A program made the position numbers and the translations under genes. From NCBI RefSeq assembly GCF_004365355.1, contig NZ_SODP01000004.1:62001-126000 (forward strand): DNA of 64,000 bases, given 5' to 3'. Origin of the DNA: Kribbella pratensis (lineage in GTDB: Bacteria > Actinomycetota > Actinomycetes > Propionibacteriales > Kribbellaceae). The notes under the pieces were generated by a model. The model saw only the letters and a program-made list of their open reading frames with translations, had not been told where the DNA came from and ran no database searches. Below, one piece after another: positions 16,262-23,947 of the stretch (its first letter is position 1; each line of letters opens with the position of its first letter).

Positions 16262-17293
16262 TCAGACCCCAGCGTAGGAGTGCAGGCCGGAGACCAACAG
16301 GTTGACGCCGACGAAGTTGAAGATGAAGACGAACCAGCCGACGATCGCGATCGTCGCGGCCCGGCGGCCACGCCAGCCGGCGGTCGCGCGGGCGTGCAGG
16401 TAGGCGGCGTACACCACCCAGGTCACCAGCGACCAGACCTCCTTGGGGTCCCAGCCCCAGTACCGGCCCCAGGCGTGCTCGGCCCAGATCGGACCGGCAA
16501 CCAGTACGCCGAACGTCCACAGCGGGAACGCGAACGCGAGCACCTTGTACGCCGTACCGTCCATCGCCTCGGCGGTCGGGAGCCGGCGTAGCGATGCGGA
16601 CATCGAGCCGCCCTCGAGGACCTTGCGCTCGGCGCGGGCCTTGACGAGGTACAGGACGGAGACCAGGCCTCCGACCGTGAACGCACCGCCGGAGATCGCG
16701 GCGGCGGAGACGTGGATGACGAGCCAGTACGAGTGCAGCGCCGGGACGAGCGGGCCGGCCGGCGTGTAGAGCGCGAGGGAGGCCAGACCGAGTACGGCGG
16801 AGATCACGAAGGTCACGCCGAGGCCGAGCCACTGCAGCTTGTACTTCTGCACGAAGATCAGGTAGACGATCGCCACGGCGAGCGACGCGGTGATGGAGAA
16901 CTCGTACATGTTCCCCCACGGCACCCGCCCCGCCGCCAGCCCGCGGGTCACCACACCACCCAGGTGAAGAACGAACGCCAACCAGGTCAGCAACAACCCG
17001 ATCCGACTGGCGGCATCCAGCCGCTCGGAGGCGACGCCTTCGGCGCCGGAAGTGGAGGGGCCGGCCGCGCCGGAGCCAGAGCCGGTCGAGACCGAGGCGG
17101 CGCCGACCTCGGCCGGCGACGCGGCGGAGCCGACCAGCACCTCGGCGTCCGCTTCCTGCTCCACAGCGGCCTTTGCGACAGCGGTCCGCCCGAGGGCCCA
17201 CTCCATGGCGTGGGAGATCAGGGCCAGGACGTAGATCACCGTGGCGGTCGGGATCAGCAGGTTGGAGACTTGTGCGTAGGTCTCCGGGCTCAT
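16262..17293 (-). CDS. ccsB: System II cytochrome c biogenesis protein CcsB (CcsA/ResC family)
   Basis: A 343-residue polytopic protein with the tryptophan-rich haem-handling loop WGRYWGWDPKEVWSL near residue 275 and flanking histidines in LHSYWLVIHVSAAA and LLVSGLHSYAG. With ResB it forms the complex that delivers haem across the membrane and attaches it to CXXCH of apocytochromes. The residues ~50-100 form a poorly conserved Ala/Ser/Gly/Glu-rich insert between helices 1 and 2. The ATG at 17293 overlaps the resB stop by four bases. Confidence 0.94.
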   Translation of the reverse strand: MSPETYAQVSNLLIPTATVIYVLALISHAMEWALGRTAVAKAAVEQEADAEVLVGSAASPAEVGAASVSTGSGSGAAGPSTSGAEGVASERLDAASRIGLLLTWLAFVLHLGGVVTRGLAAGRVPWGNMYEFSITASLAVAIVYLIFVQKYKLQWLGLGVTFVISAVLGLASLALYTPAGPLVPALHSYWLVIHVSAAAISGGAFTVGGLVSVLYLVKARAERKVLEGGSMSASLRRLPTAEAMDGTAYKVLAFAFPLWTFGVLVAGPIWAEHAWGRYWGWDPKEVWSLVTWVVYAAYLHARATAGWRGRRAATIAIVGWFVFIFNFVGVNLLVSGLHSYAGV

Positions 17294-18876
17294 GGCTGCT
17301 CCTCTTTGCTCGGGCCGGCGGGTCTCAGACTCTTGGTGATGGCGTGGATCTCGTCGCCGAGGCCGCGTTCGGGGCCGCGGTCCAGACCGGCGACCTCGAC
17401 AACGGTACGCCCGTCCTCGTCGCGCACGCGCACCCAGGTACGCCGCGGATGCACGAACAGCGAGCCCATCAGCCCGAGGATCGCCAGCAGGATGCCCGCC
17501 AGCGCCAGATCCGTCCCGGGAGTGTGGCTGACCTGCAGCTTCACCCATCGGCTGTATCCGTCGAACGTGATCGACCCGGCCTTGTCCGGCAGCGGGACGG
17601 TCTGCCCGGGCGCGAGCTGGAACCGCCACTTGTCGCCGTTCTGCTGGAACTGCGTCAGCTTGGTCTTGTCCAGCTGGTACACCGACTCCGGCTTCCCGGT
17701 CTCCGGCTGCGGCCGGCCGTAGTACCCGGTCATCACCAGCTCCGGGTTCAGGTCGTCGGGGAAGACCGACACCGGACCGTCCGGGCCGATCACCGCGGTC
17801 GGCAGGAAGAACCCTTCGAAGCCGAGCGTCATCGGTCGCGCGTCCGGTGCCTTGATCACGCCGAACGACGAGAAGTTCGAGTCCTGCGGCAGGAACGGCG
17901 CCGGCCCGGAGAACGCGACGTTCCCCTGCCCGTCCTTCACCGTCACCCGCGGCGCGTACCCGTGCCCGAGCAGGTAGACGCTGCTGCCGTCCAGCTTCAG
18001 CGGATGGTTGACCTGCAGCTCGTACGACTTCTCCGGCGCGTCCGGCGTCTCCTGGTAGGCCAGCTGCGCCTTGAACTCCCGCGCCGCACCCTTCTGCGGC
18101 CCGTCCTCCTGGAACTTCACCTGGAAGTCCTTGACGGTCAGCGAGAACGGCGGCAGGTCGTCGTCACCGCTGAACGCGCGCCCCGGCGTGAAGTCGTCGT
18201 ACTGCGCGACCGTGTTCGAGAAACCGTTGCCCACGACAACCAGCACCGAGCCGCGGTACCCGAACAGCGAACCCCACGCGACGCCGACCAGCGCGAGGAT
18301 CAGCGAGAAGTGGAAGAGCAGGTTGCCCGCCTCGCGCAGGTAACCACGCTCCGCGCCGACCGCGCCGTCGTACGCCTGCACGCGGAAGCGGCGCTTGCGC
18401 AGCTCGCGGGTCGCGGCCTCGAGTACGCCGTCCCCACCGTCGACCTCGAACCGTTCGTACCCGGGCAGCCGGTTCAGGTTCCGCGGCGGTTTCGGCGGCC
18501 GGGCCCGCAAGCCCTTCGCATAAACAGACAGCCGCGGTACGACGCAACCGATCAGCGAGATGAACAGCAGCAGGTAGATCGCGGAGAACCATGCCGACTT
18601 GTAGACGTCGAACAGCCCGAGCTTGTCGTAGATCGGCCCGAGCGTCTTGTGCGCCGCGAGGAAGTCCGAGACCTTGATCGGGTCGATCGGCGTCTGCGGG
18701 ACGAGCGAGCCGGGCACCGCGCCGAGCGCGAGCAGGAACAGCAGCACCAGCGCGGTCTTCATCGAGGTCAGCTGCCGCCAGGTCCACCGCAACCAGCCGA
18801 CCAGTCCCATCGCCGGCGGTGTCGGCGGCTCCTCGGGCTTCGAGGACGCCGCGATCCGGTCCTTGACGTCGCTCAT
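17290..18876 (-). CDS. resB: System II cytochrome c biogenesis protein ResB
   Basis: A 528-residue protein with the ResB pattern: GWLRWTWRQLTSMKTALVLL at helix 1, GAVPGSLVPQTPIDPIKV, then helix 2 and 3, a large extracytoplasmic domain (roughly residues 215-450) and a last helix ALAGILLAILGLMGSLFVHP followed by a cytoplasmic tail. It is the partner of CcsB in haem delivery. The ATG at 18876 is one base from the ccdA stop. Actinobacterial ResB proteins have this length. Confidence 0.93.
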   Translation of the reverse strand: MSDVKDRIAASSKPEEPPTPPAMGLVGWLRWTWRQLTSMKTALVLLFLLALGAVPGSLVPQTPIDPIKVSDFLAAHKTLGPIYDKLGLFDVYKSAWFSAIYLLLFISLIGCVVPRLSVYAKGLRARPPKPPRNLNRLPGYERFEVDGGDGVLEAATRELRKRRFRVQAYDGAVGAERGYLREAGNLLFHFSLILALVGVAWGSLFGYRGSVLVVVGNGFSNTVAQYDDFTPGRAFSGDDDLPPFSLTVKDFQVKFQEDGPQKGAAREFKAQLAYQETPDAPEKSYELQVNHPLKLDGSSVYLLGHGYAPRVTVKDGQGNVAFSGPAPFLPQDSNFSSFGVIKAPDARPMTLGFEGFFLPTAVIGPDGPVSVFPDDLNPELVMTGYYGRPQPETGKPESVYQLDKTKLTQFQQNGDKWRFQLAPGQTVPLPDKAGSITFDGYSRWVKLQVSHTPGTDLALAGILLAILGLMGSLFVHPRRTWVRVRDEDGRTVVEVAGLDRGPERGLGDEIHAITKSLRPAGPSKEEQP

Positions 18877-18877
18877 C

Positions 18878-19621
18878 TCAGACCGCCGATCCGAAGTTGG
18901 CGACCCACTGCCGCAGGTCCGCGGTCATCGCATCCCACACTCCCGTCAGCAGCAGCAGTCCCACCGCGATCATCAGTACGCCGCCGATCCGGATCACCAG
19001 CAGCTGGTGCTTGCGGACCCACGCCACCGCGCCCAGCATCCGCCGGAACGCCAGGCCTGAGACGATGAACGGAATGCCGAGCCCGAGGCTGAACACCAGC
19101 GCCAGCACCGCGCCCCGCCCGCTGCTGCCCTGGGTGGTGGCCAGCGTCATCACGGTCCCGAGCGTCGGACCGATACACGGAGTCCACCCGAATCCGAACA
19201 GTACGCCGAGCAATGGCGCCGCCGCGATCCCGACCGCGGGAACCCGGTGCACCCGGAGGTCCCGCTGCATGAAGCCGAACCCGCCGAGGAAGACGATGCC
19301 CAGCACAACGGTCAGTGCGCCGAGCACCCGCGTGATCGCGGTCTGGTGATCGATCAGCAGATCACCGGCCTTGCCGAAGACCACGCCGGTCAGGATGAAC
19401 ACCGCGGAGAACCCGGCCACGAACAACGCCGTACCGGCCAGCATCCGGCCGCGCTTCGCCGAGTCCAGCTCGGCTGCGGACAGACCGGTGACGTAGGACA
19501 GGTAACCGGGCAGCAGCGGTACGACGCACGGCGAGAAGAACGAGATCGCTCCGGCGAGCACCGCGATCGGCAGTGCTACCAGCATCGAACCCGTCATCGA
19601 GTCGGCGAACCACTGTCCCAT
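18878..19621 (-). CDS. ccdA: Cytochrome c biogenesis thiol-disulfide transporter CcdA
   Basis: A 247-residue membrane protein with six helices and the two redox cysteines of CcdA in SFFSPCVVPLLPGYLSYVTG and FGFGWTPCIGPTLGTVMTLA. It passes electrons from cytoplasmic thioredoxin to the outer thioredoxin-like protein encoded just upstream, keeping apocytochrome cysteines reduced. Four bases separate it from that gene and one base from resB, so all are cotranslated or nearly so. Confidence 0.94.
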   Translation of the reverse strand: MGQWFADSMTGSMLVALPIAVLAGAISFFSPCVVPLLPGYLSYVTGLSAAELDSAKRGRMLAGTALFVAGFSAVFILTGVVFGKAGDLLIDHQTAITRVLGALTVVLGIVFLGGFGFMQRDLRVHRVPAVGIAAAPLLGVLFGFGWTPCIGPTLGTVMTLATTQGSSGRGAVLALVFSLGLGIPFIVSGLAFRRMLGAVAWVRKHQLLVIRIGGVLMIAVGLLLLTGVWDAMTADLRQWVANFGSAV

Positions 19622-19625
19622 CAGC

Positions 19626-20189
19626 TCAACCGGCGTCCTTGACCATGCCGAGCAAAGTCTGTTTGGTGACTTCGCCGACCACCCGCCCGGCGACCTTGCC
19701 GGTCTTGTCGATCACCAGCGTGGTCGGGATGGCGGCCGACGAGATCTGGCCGCGGAACCGCAGCAGGCCCTTGCCGTCCGGGTCGTAGAGGTTCGGGTAC
19801 GGCACCGCGAACTCCTGGACGAACTTCTTCGCCTGGGCCTGATCGAGGTCGCGCGTGTTCAGCCCGATGAACTGCACCGACGGACCGAGCTCCTTCGACG
19901 CCGCGACCAGATCAGGCGCTTCCTTGCGGCACGGCGGGCACCACGAGCCCCAGACGTTCAGTACGACGACCTTGCCGGTGTGGTCGGACAGCGTCCAGGT
20001 CTTCCCGTCCAGCGTCTTTCCGGTGAGCTCCGGAGCAGCCTTCCGGTCGCCGGCCGCGAACACCGACACGTTGCCGTTGCCGCTGACGAAGCCCGACTGG
20101 CCCTGCCGGTTCTGCGAGGCCTGCTGACCCGAGCTGCACCCCGCGACGAGGAGCAGACCGGCCACGGCAACCGCCGTACGACGGATCAT
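19626..20189 (-). CDS. TlpA/ResA-like thioredoxin lipoprotein
   Basis: A 187-residue exported protein. The N-terminus MIRRTAVAVAGLLLVAGCSS is a lipoprotein signal with lipobox LVAGC, and the thioredoxin active site is GSWCPPCRKEAPDL, followed by the cis-proline in SAAIPTTLVIDKTG. It would reduce the CXXCH cysteines of apocytochrome c on the outer face using electrons from CcdA. The ATG at 20189 shares one base with the stop codon of the upstream phosphatase (TGATG), which fixes the start. Confidence 0.92.
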   Translation of the reverse strand: MIRRTAVAVAGLLLVAGCSSGQQASQNRQGQSGFVSGNGNVSVFAAGDRKAAPELTGKTLDGKTWTLSDHTGKVVVLNVWGSWCPPCRKEAPDLVAASKELGPSVQFIGLNTRDLDQAQAKKFVQEFAVPYPNLYDPDGKGLLRFRGQISSAAIPTTLVIDKTGKVAGRVVGEVTKQTLLGMVKDAG

Positions 20190-20839
20190 CACGCACCGCC
20201 GACGAACTTCTTCGGAGGCTTGACCGGCAACAGGTCCTTCGCGGGCTCCGAGTATCCGACCGAGACGATCTGGTCGCCGTGGAAGGTGAACGACGTCAGG
20301 CTGGCCAGGCTGCACTGGCGCTTGCGCGGGTCGTGCAGCATCCGTCGACCCTCGATCGCGGACCGGACGGTCCAGATCGGCAGTTGATGCGACACGATCA
20401 GCGCCTCGTGCCCGGCGGCCTTCTCCCGGGCCGTCTCGATCGCGTCGCGCATCCGCCGGACGATCTGCTGGTACGGCTCACCCCACGACGGCTTCCAGGG
20501 ATTCCGCAACAGCCACCAGGCGCTGGGCCGGCGCAGTGCACCGTCGCCGACGCCGAACTTCTTGCCCTCGAACAGGTTCGCCGCCTCGATCACCCGCTCG
20601 TCGATATCGGGGGTGAGCCCGAAGACCTTGGCGATCGGCTCCATCGTCTCCTGGGCCCGCTCCAGCGGCGAGCTGACCAGGTGCACGATGTCGCGGTTCT
20701 TGACGTGCTCGGCCACGCGCTCGGCCATCGTGCGGCCGAGCTCGGACAGGTGGAAGTCGGGGATCCGGCCGTACAGCACGCCGGTCGGGTTGTGCACCTC
20801 GCCGTGACGCATCAGGTGCACGACCGTCGTTTCGGTCAC
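20189..20839 (-). CDS. Histidine phosphatase (phosphoglycerate mutase-like) family protein
   Basis: A 216-residue protein with the RHG motif LMRHGEV near residue 9 and the second catalytic histidine in ALIVSHQLPIW, which define the 2H-phosphatase branch of the PGM family. The start is GTG at 20839, ten bases after the hemL stop with AAGGGA upstream; the longer frame is a shadow of hemL. Its position between hemL and the thioredoxin gene is the same as in mycobacteria (Rv0525). The substrate is unknown. Confidence 0.85.
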   Translation of the reverse strand: MTETTVVHLMRHGEVHNPTGVLYGRIPDFHLSELGRTMAERVAEHVKNRDIVHLVSSPLERAQETMEPIAKVFGLTPDIDERVIEAANLFEGKKFGVGDGALRRPSAWWLLRNPWKPSWGEPYQQIVRRMRDAIETAREKAAGHEALIVSHQLPIWTVRSAIEGRRMLHDPRKRQCSLASLTSFTFHGDQIVSVGYSEPAKDLLPVKPPKKFVGGA

Positions 20840-20849
20840 CGCTGTCCCT

Positions 20850-22172
20850 TCAGTCTTGTACTGCGGCTGCCGCCCGAGCAGCCGGGGCGAGAGCCGACTC
20901 CAACGCGGCCAGCGCGTCGTCGTCGATGGCCGCACTGACAAACCAGGCCTCGAAGGCGCTCGGCGGCAGGTAGACGCCGGCGTCCAGCATGGCATGGAAG
21001 AACGCCGTGAACCGGGGCAGCACCTGAGCGTTGGCACCGGCGAAGTCCCGGATCTCGGCAGGTCCCTCCGAGGACTCCACGAAGAAGACGCTGAAGAGGT
21101 TCCCGGCCGCCTGGATGACGTGCGGCACACCTTCCTTGTCCAGCGCGGTCGACACCAGCCGCTGGATCGTGAGCGACGTCTCATCGATCTTGGCGTAGAC
21201 CTCGTCGGTCGCCAGCCGCAGCGTGGTCAGACCGGCCGTGGTCGCGATCGGGTTTCCGGACAGCGTCCCGGCCTGGTAGACCGAGCCCTCGGGGGCCAGG
21301 TGAGCCATCACATCGGCCCGGCCGCCGAACGCCGCGGCCGGGAAGCCGCCGCCCATCACCTTGCCGAAGGTCATCAGATCCGGCTGCACGCCGTCGACGC
21401 CGTACCAACCCGAGCGGGTGATCCGGAAGCCGGTCATCACCTCGTCGGAGATGAACAGCGCGCCGTTCTCGCGGCAGGCCTGCGCCAGGAAAGCGTTGAA
21501 GTTGTCACGCGGCGGGACGACGCCCATGTTGCCGGGCGAGGCCTCCGTGATCACGGCCGCGATCTGGTCGCCGTACTCCGCGAACGCCGCAGTGACGGCG
21601 GCCTGGTCGTTGTAGGGCAGCACGATCGTGTCGGCCGTGGTCGCCTCGGTGACCCCCGGCGTACCGGGGATGCCCAGCGTGATGACACCGGAACCGGCCT
21701 GGGCCAGCAGTGCGTCCACATGTCCGTGGTAGCAGCCGGCGAACTTGATGATCTTGGCGCGACCGGTGAACCCGCGGGCCAGCCGGAGCGCGGACATGGT
21801 GGCCTCGGTCCCGGACGACACCAGCCGGACCTTGTCCACCGGCGTCCGGGCGACGATCTCCTCACCGAGCAGCACCTCGGTCTCGGTCGGCGTCCCGTAC
21901 GACGTACCCCGGGCGACCGCGGCCTGGACGGCGGCGATCACCTCCGGGTGAGCGTGTCCGAGCAGCAGCGGACCCCACGAGGAGACCAGGTCGAGGTAGC
22001 GGTTGCCGTCGACGTCGGTCATGTGACATCCGTCACCAGATGCCATGAATCGCGGTACGCCGCCGACGGCGCGGAACGCCCGTACGGGAGAGTTGACCCC
22101 GCCCGGGGTGACGGCGGAGGCCCTGTCGAAGAGCGCGGCGGACTGTTCTGTGTGTGCGGGCACGCCGGACAT
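20850..22172 (-). CDS. hemL: Glutamate-1-semialdehyde 2,1-aminomutase
   Basis: HemL converts glutamate-1-semialdehyde to 5-aminolevulinate with PLP, the second step of the C5 haem pathway. The 440-residue protein begins with SAALFDRASAVTPGGVNSPV typical of HemL, and has the aminotransferase Asp region LFISDEVMTGFRI and the PLP lysine in MTFGKVMGGGFPAAAFGG. It heads the minus-strand hemL-phosphatase-tlpA-ccdA-resB-ccsB operon, linking haem supply to cytochrome c assembly. Its enzymatic partner hemA is at the far right end of the window. Confidence 0.96.
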   Translation of the reverse strand: MSGVPAHTEQSAALFDRASAVTPGGVNSPVRAFRAVGGVPRFMASGDGCHMTDVDGNRYLDLVSSWGPLLLGHAHPEVIAAVQAAVARGTSYGTPTETEVLLGEEIVARTPVDKVRLVSSGTEATMSALRLARGFTGRAKIIKFAGCYHGHVDALLAQAGSGVITLGIPGTPGVTEATTADTIVLPYNDQAAVTAAFAEYGDQIAAVITEASPGNMGVVPPRDNFNAFLAQACRENGALFISDEVMTGFRITRSGWYGVDGVQPDLMTFGKVMGGGFPAAAFGGRADVMAHLAPEGSVYQAGTLSGNPIATTAGLTTLRLATDEVYAKIDETSLTIQRLVSTALDKEGVPHVIQAAGNLFSVFFVESSEGPAEIRDFAGANAQVLPRFTAFFHAMLDAGVYLPPSAFEAWFVSAAIDDDALAALESALAPAARAAAAVQD

Positions 22173-22243
22173 TCTCCCCGACCGGCCACGCGGGCCGGTG
22201 GGCAGGGCGGTCCGAATTACACGGGTGGATCGTGCGCAGGGGG

Positions 22244-22272
22244 TTCACAGGCGCTTTGTTACGCGCCAGTAT
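22244..22272 (+). promoter_or_regulatory. Candidate promoter of the transglycosylase gene
   Basis: TTCACA (22244-22249), 17 bases, then CAGTAT (22267-22272) resembles a housekeeping promoter. A 10-bp inverted repeat GTTACGCGCC (22258-22267) / GGCGCGTAAC (22308-22317) surrounds the -10 and would leave a leader of about 150 nt. I found no convincing riboswitch consensus in that leader. Confidence 0.4.
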
Positions 22273-22428
22273 GGGTACCCGGTAACCGCACGTACACGGT
22301 CTCGTCCGGCGCGTAACCCACGCAACGGGGCGGACGTTAGACCTATTACGACGGCGACCGGGAAAGACACAAAGACTGTCCGCAGCGTGGGGCCGGGCTG
22401 GTCGATGAGTCACGGAGGGGAATCATCG

Positions 22429-23787
22429 ATGGCGAAGGGCAAGCGCCGCGCCACGGGTAGCGGCTGGCGTCAGGTGGCGCCGCTGATCCCGGTGGCGTTG
22501 TTCGCGAGCGCATTCACCGTCAGTGCCACGGATGATCCGGCGGTCGCGACGGCGTCGCTGGAGCAGGGTCTGTCCGGAGGTAACTCGGTCGTCGTTCCGA
22601 AGCAGCCGATCTCCCAACCGGCCAACGTGCCGCAGCCGGGCGTCGTCGGTCCAGGCGTCGATCCTGGCGAGCAACCGACCCAGGTGGTCTCCGGCCTGTC
22701 GAAGAACGGCATCCCCAACGCCGCACTGAAGGCGTACTCCCGGGCCCAGCAGGTGCTGGCCCAGGCCGACCCGTCCTGTCACCTGCCCTGGACGCTGGTG
22801 GCTGCGATCGGCCGGGTCGAGTCCAACCACGGCCGCTTCGGCGGCAACGCGCTGAACTCCCAGGGCGTCGCGGTTCCCGGCATCTACGGTCCGCGGCTGG
22901 ACGGGTCGTCCGGGATGGCCCGGATCTCCGACACCGACGCGGGCGCGTTCGACGGCGACGGGGCGTTCGACCGCGCGGTCGGCCCGATGCAGTTCATCCC
23001 CGGCACCTGGCGAGCCATGGGAGTGGACGGCGACGGCGACGGCGTGCGGAACCCGCAGGACATCGACGACGCAGCCATGTCGACCGCGGTGTACCTGTGC
23101 TCCGGCAAGACCGACCTGTCCAACCCCTCCGACCTCAACGCGGCCGTGCTGCGCTACAACCACTCCCAGCAGTACGTCGACCTCGTGGTCAGCATCGCCA
23201 AGGCGTACGCCGGCGGCAGCTGGATCGCGGTCGGCAACGGGACCTCCGGTGACGACGTCGACGACGCCGGGAAGCAGCTCGGCGGCGGCGACATCAACGC
23301 GCCGTCGGACAAGAACCTGCCGAAGACGATCGACCTCCCGACACCGCCGCCCTCGGTGATCACGACGCCGACGGACGAGCGGGACGAGACGCGGCCGACG
23401 GTCGTGCCGACGCAGCGCCCGACGTCGAAGCCCACGTCCGACAAGCCGACGTCGAAGCCGACGCCCGGTAAGCCGACCACGACCAAGCCGACGTCGAAGC
23501 CGACCACTCCGACCACCACGACGCCCGGGGTCGCGACCCTGACGACCGCGGCGGGCCTGATCGTCGGCACGGTCGGCTCCACGGTGGGCCAGCTGCAGGC
23601 GGCCACGACGTACTGCCAGTCCGAGATGGCGAAGGTGACGATCACCAAGCCGACCCAGGACCAGTTGCAGAAGTGCGTGACCGCCTACCAGACCGGTGGG
23701 GCGAAGGCGGTCGATCAGGTCATCCGAAACCTGCTGTCCCTGCTCGGACTGCTGGGCGTTCTGGGTGGAGGCATCCTCGGGAGCTGA
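22429..23787 (+). CDS. Secreted lytic murein transglycosylase
   Basis: A 452-residue protein. A short basic N-terminus and hydrophobic segment (VAPLIPVALFASAFTVSA) act as signal or anchor. The catalytic domain follows a CHLPWTLVAAIGRVESNHGR motif, whose ESNHG holds the catalytic glutamate, and continues with VGPMQFIPGTWRAMGVDGDG and NPQDIDDAAMSTAVYLC, as in MltB-like SLT_2 enzymes. Residues ~315-365 are a Pro/Thr/Lys-rich linker with repeated KPTSKPT units, probably spanning the wall. The ATG at 22429 has GGAGGGG nine bases upstream. It cleaves peptidoglycan, probably in growth or division. Confidence 0.88.
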   Translation: MAKGKRRATGSGWRQVAPLIPVALFASAFTVSATDDPAVATASLEQGLSGGNSVVVPKQPISQPANVPQPGVVGPGVDPGEQPTQVVSGLSKNGIPNAALKAYSRAQQVLAQADPSCHLPWTLVAAIGRVESNHGRFGGNALNSQGVAVPGIYGPRLDGSSGMARISDTDAGAFDGDGAFDRAVGPMQFIPGTWRAMGVDGDGDGVRNPQDIDDAAMSTAVYLCSGKTDLSNPSDLNAAVLRYNHSQQYVDLVVSIAKAYAGGSWIAVGNGTSGDDVDDAGKQLGGGDINAPSDKNLPKTIDLPTPPPSVITTPTDERDETRPTVVPTQRPTSKPTSDKPTSKPTPGKPTTTKPTSKPTTPTTTTPGVATLTTAAGLIVGTVGSTVGQLQAATTYCQSEMAKVTITKPTQDQLQKCVTAYQTGGAKAVDQVIRNLLSLLGLLGVLGGGILGS

Positions 23788-23837
23788 TCCCCCACAGACC
23801 GGCGCGCCTGCCCCCACCCCTCCCTAGGCGCGCCCCT

Positions 23838-23885
23838 GGCGACGCCACGGAGCACATCCCCCCGGCTTCGTGGCGTCGCCTTTTT
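23838..23885 (+). terminator. Rho-independent terminator
   Basis: GGCGACGCCACG (23838-23849) and CGTGGCGTCGCC (23869-23880) form a perfect 12-bp stem directly followed by TTTTT. A second stem just upstream uses two copies of GGCGCGCC (23801-23808 and 23827-23834). Confidence 0.9.
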
Positions 23886-23947
23886 AACGATCAGACGCAG
23901 CTAACGATCAGACGCAGCTAACGATCAGATGCAGCTAACGATCAGAG
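23886..23947. repeat. 17-bp tandem repeat, 3.6 copies
   Basis: The unit AACGATCAGACGCAGCT occurs at 23886, 23903 and (one change) 23920, with a partial copy 23937-23947 that runs over the stop codon of the convergent protease gene (stop at 23942-23944). The array fills the gap between the terminator T-run and the protease gene. Confidence 0.9.

Noticed and set aside
22273..22428. c-di-AMP (ydaO/yuaA) riboswitch before the transglycosylase
   Set aside because: The expected conserved core blocks were not found by eye; only scattered GGCGG and GGGGAAUC-like pieces occur. Kept only as a checkable idea.
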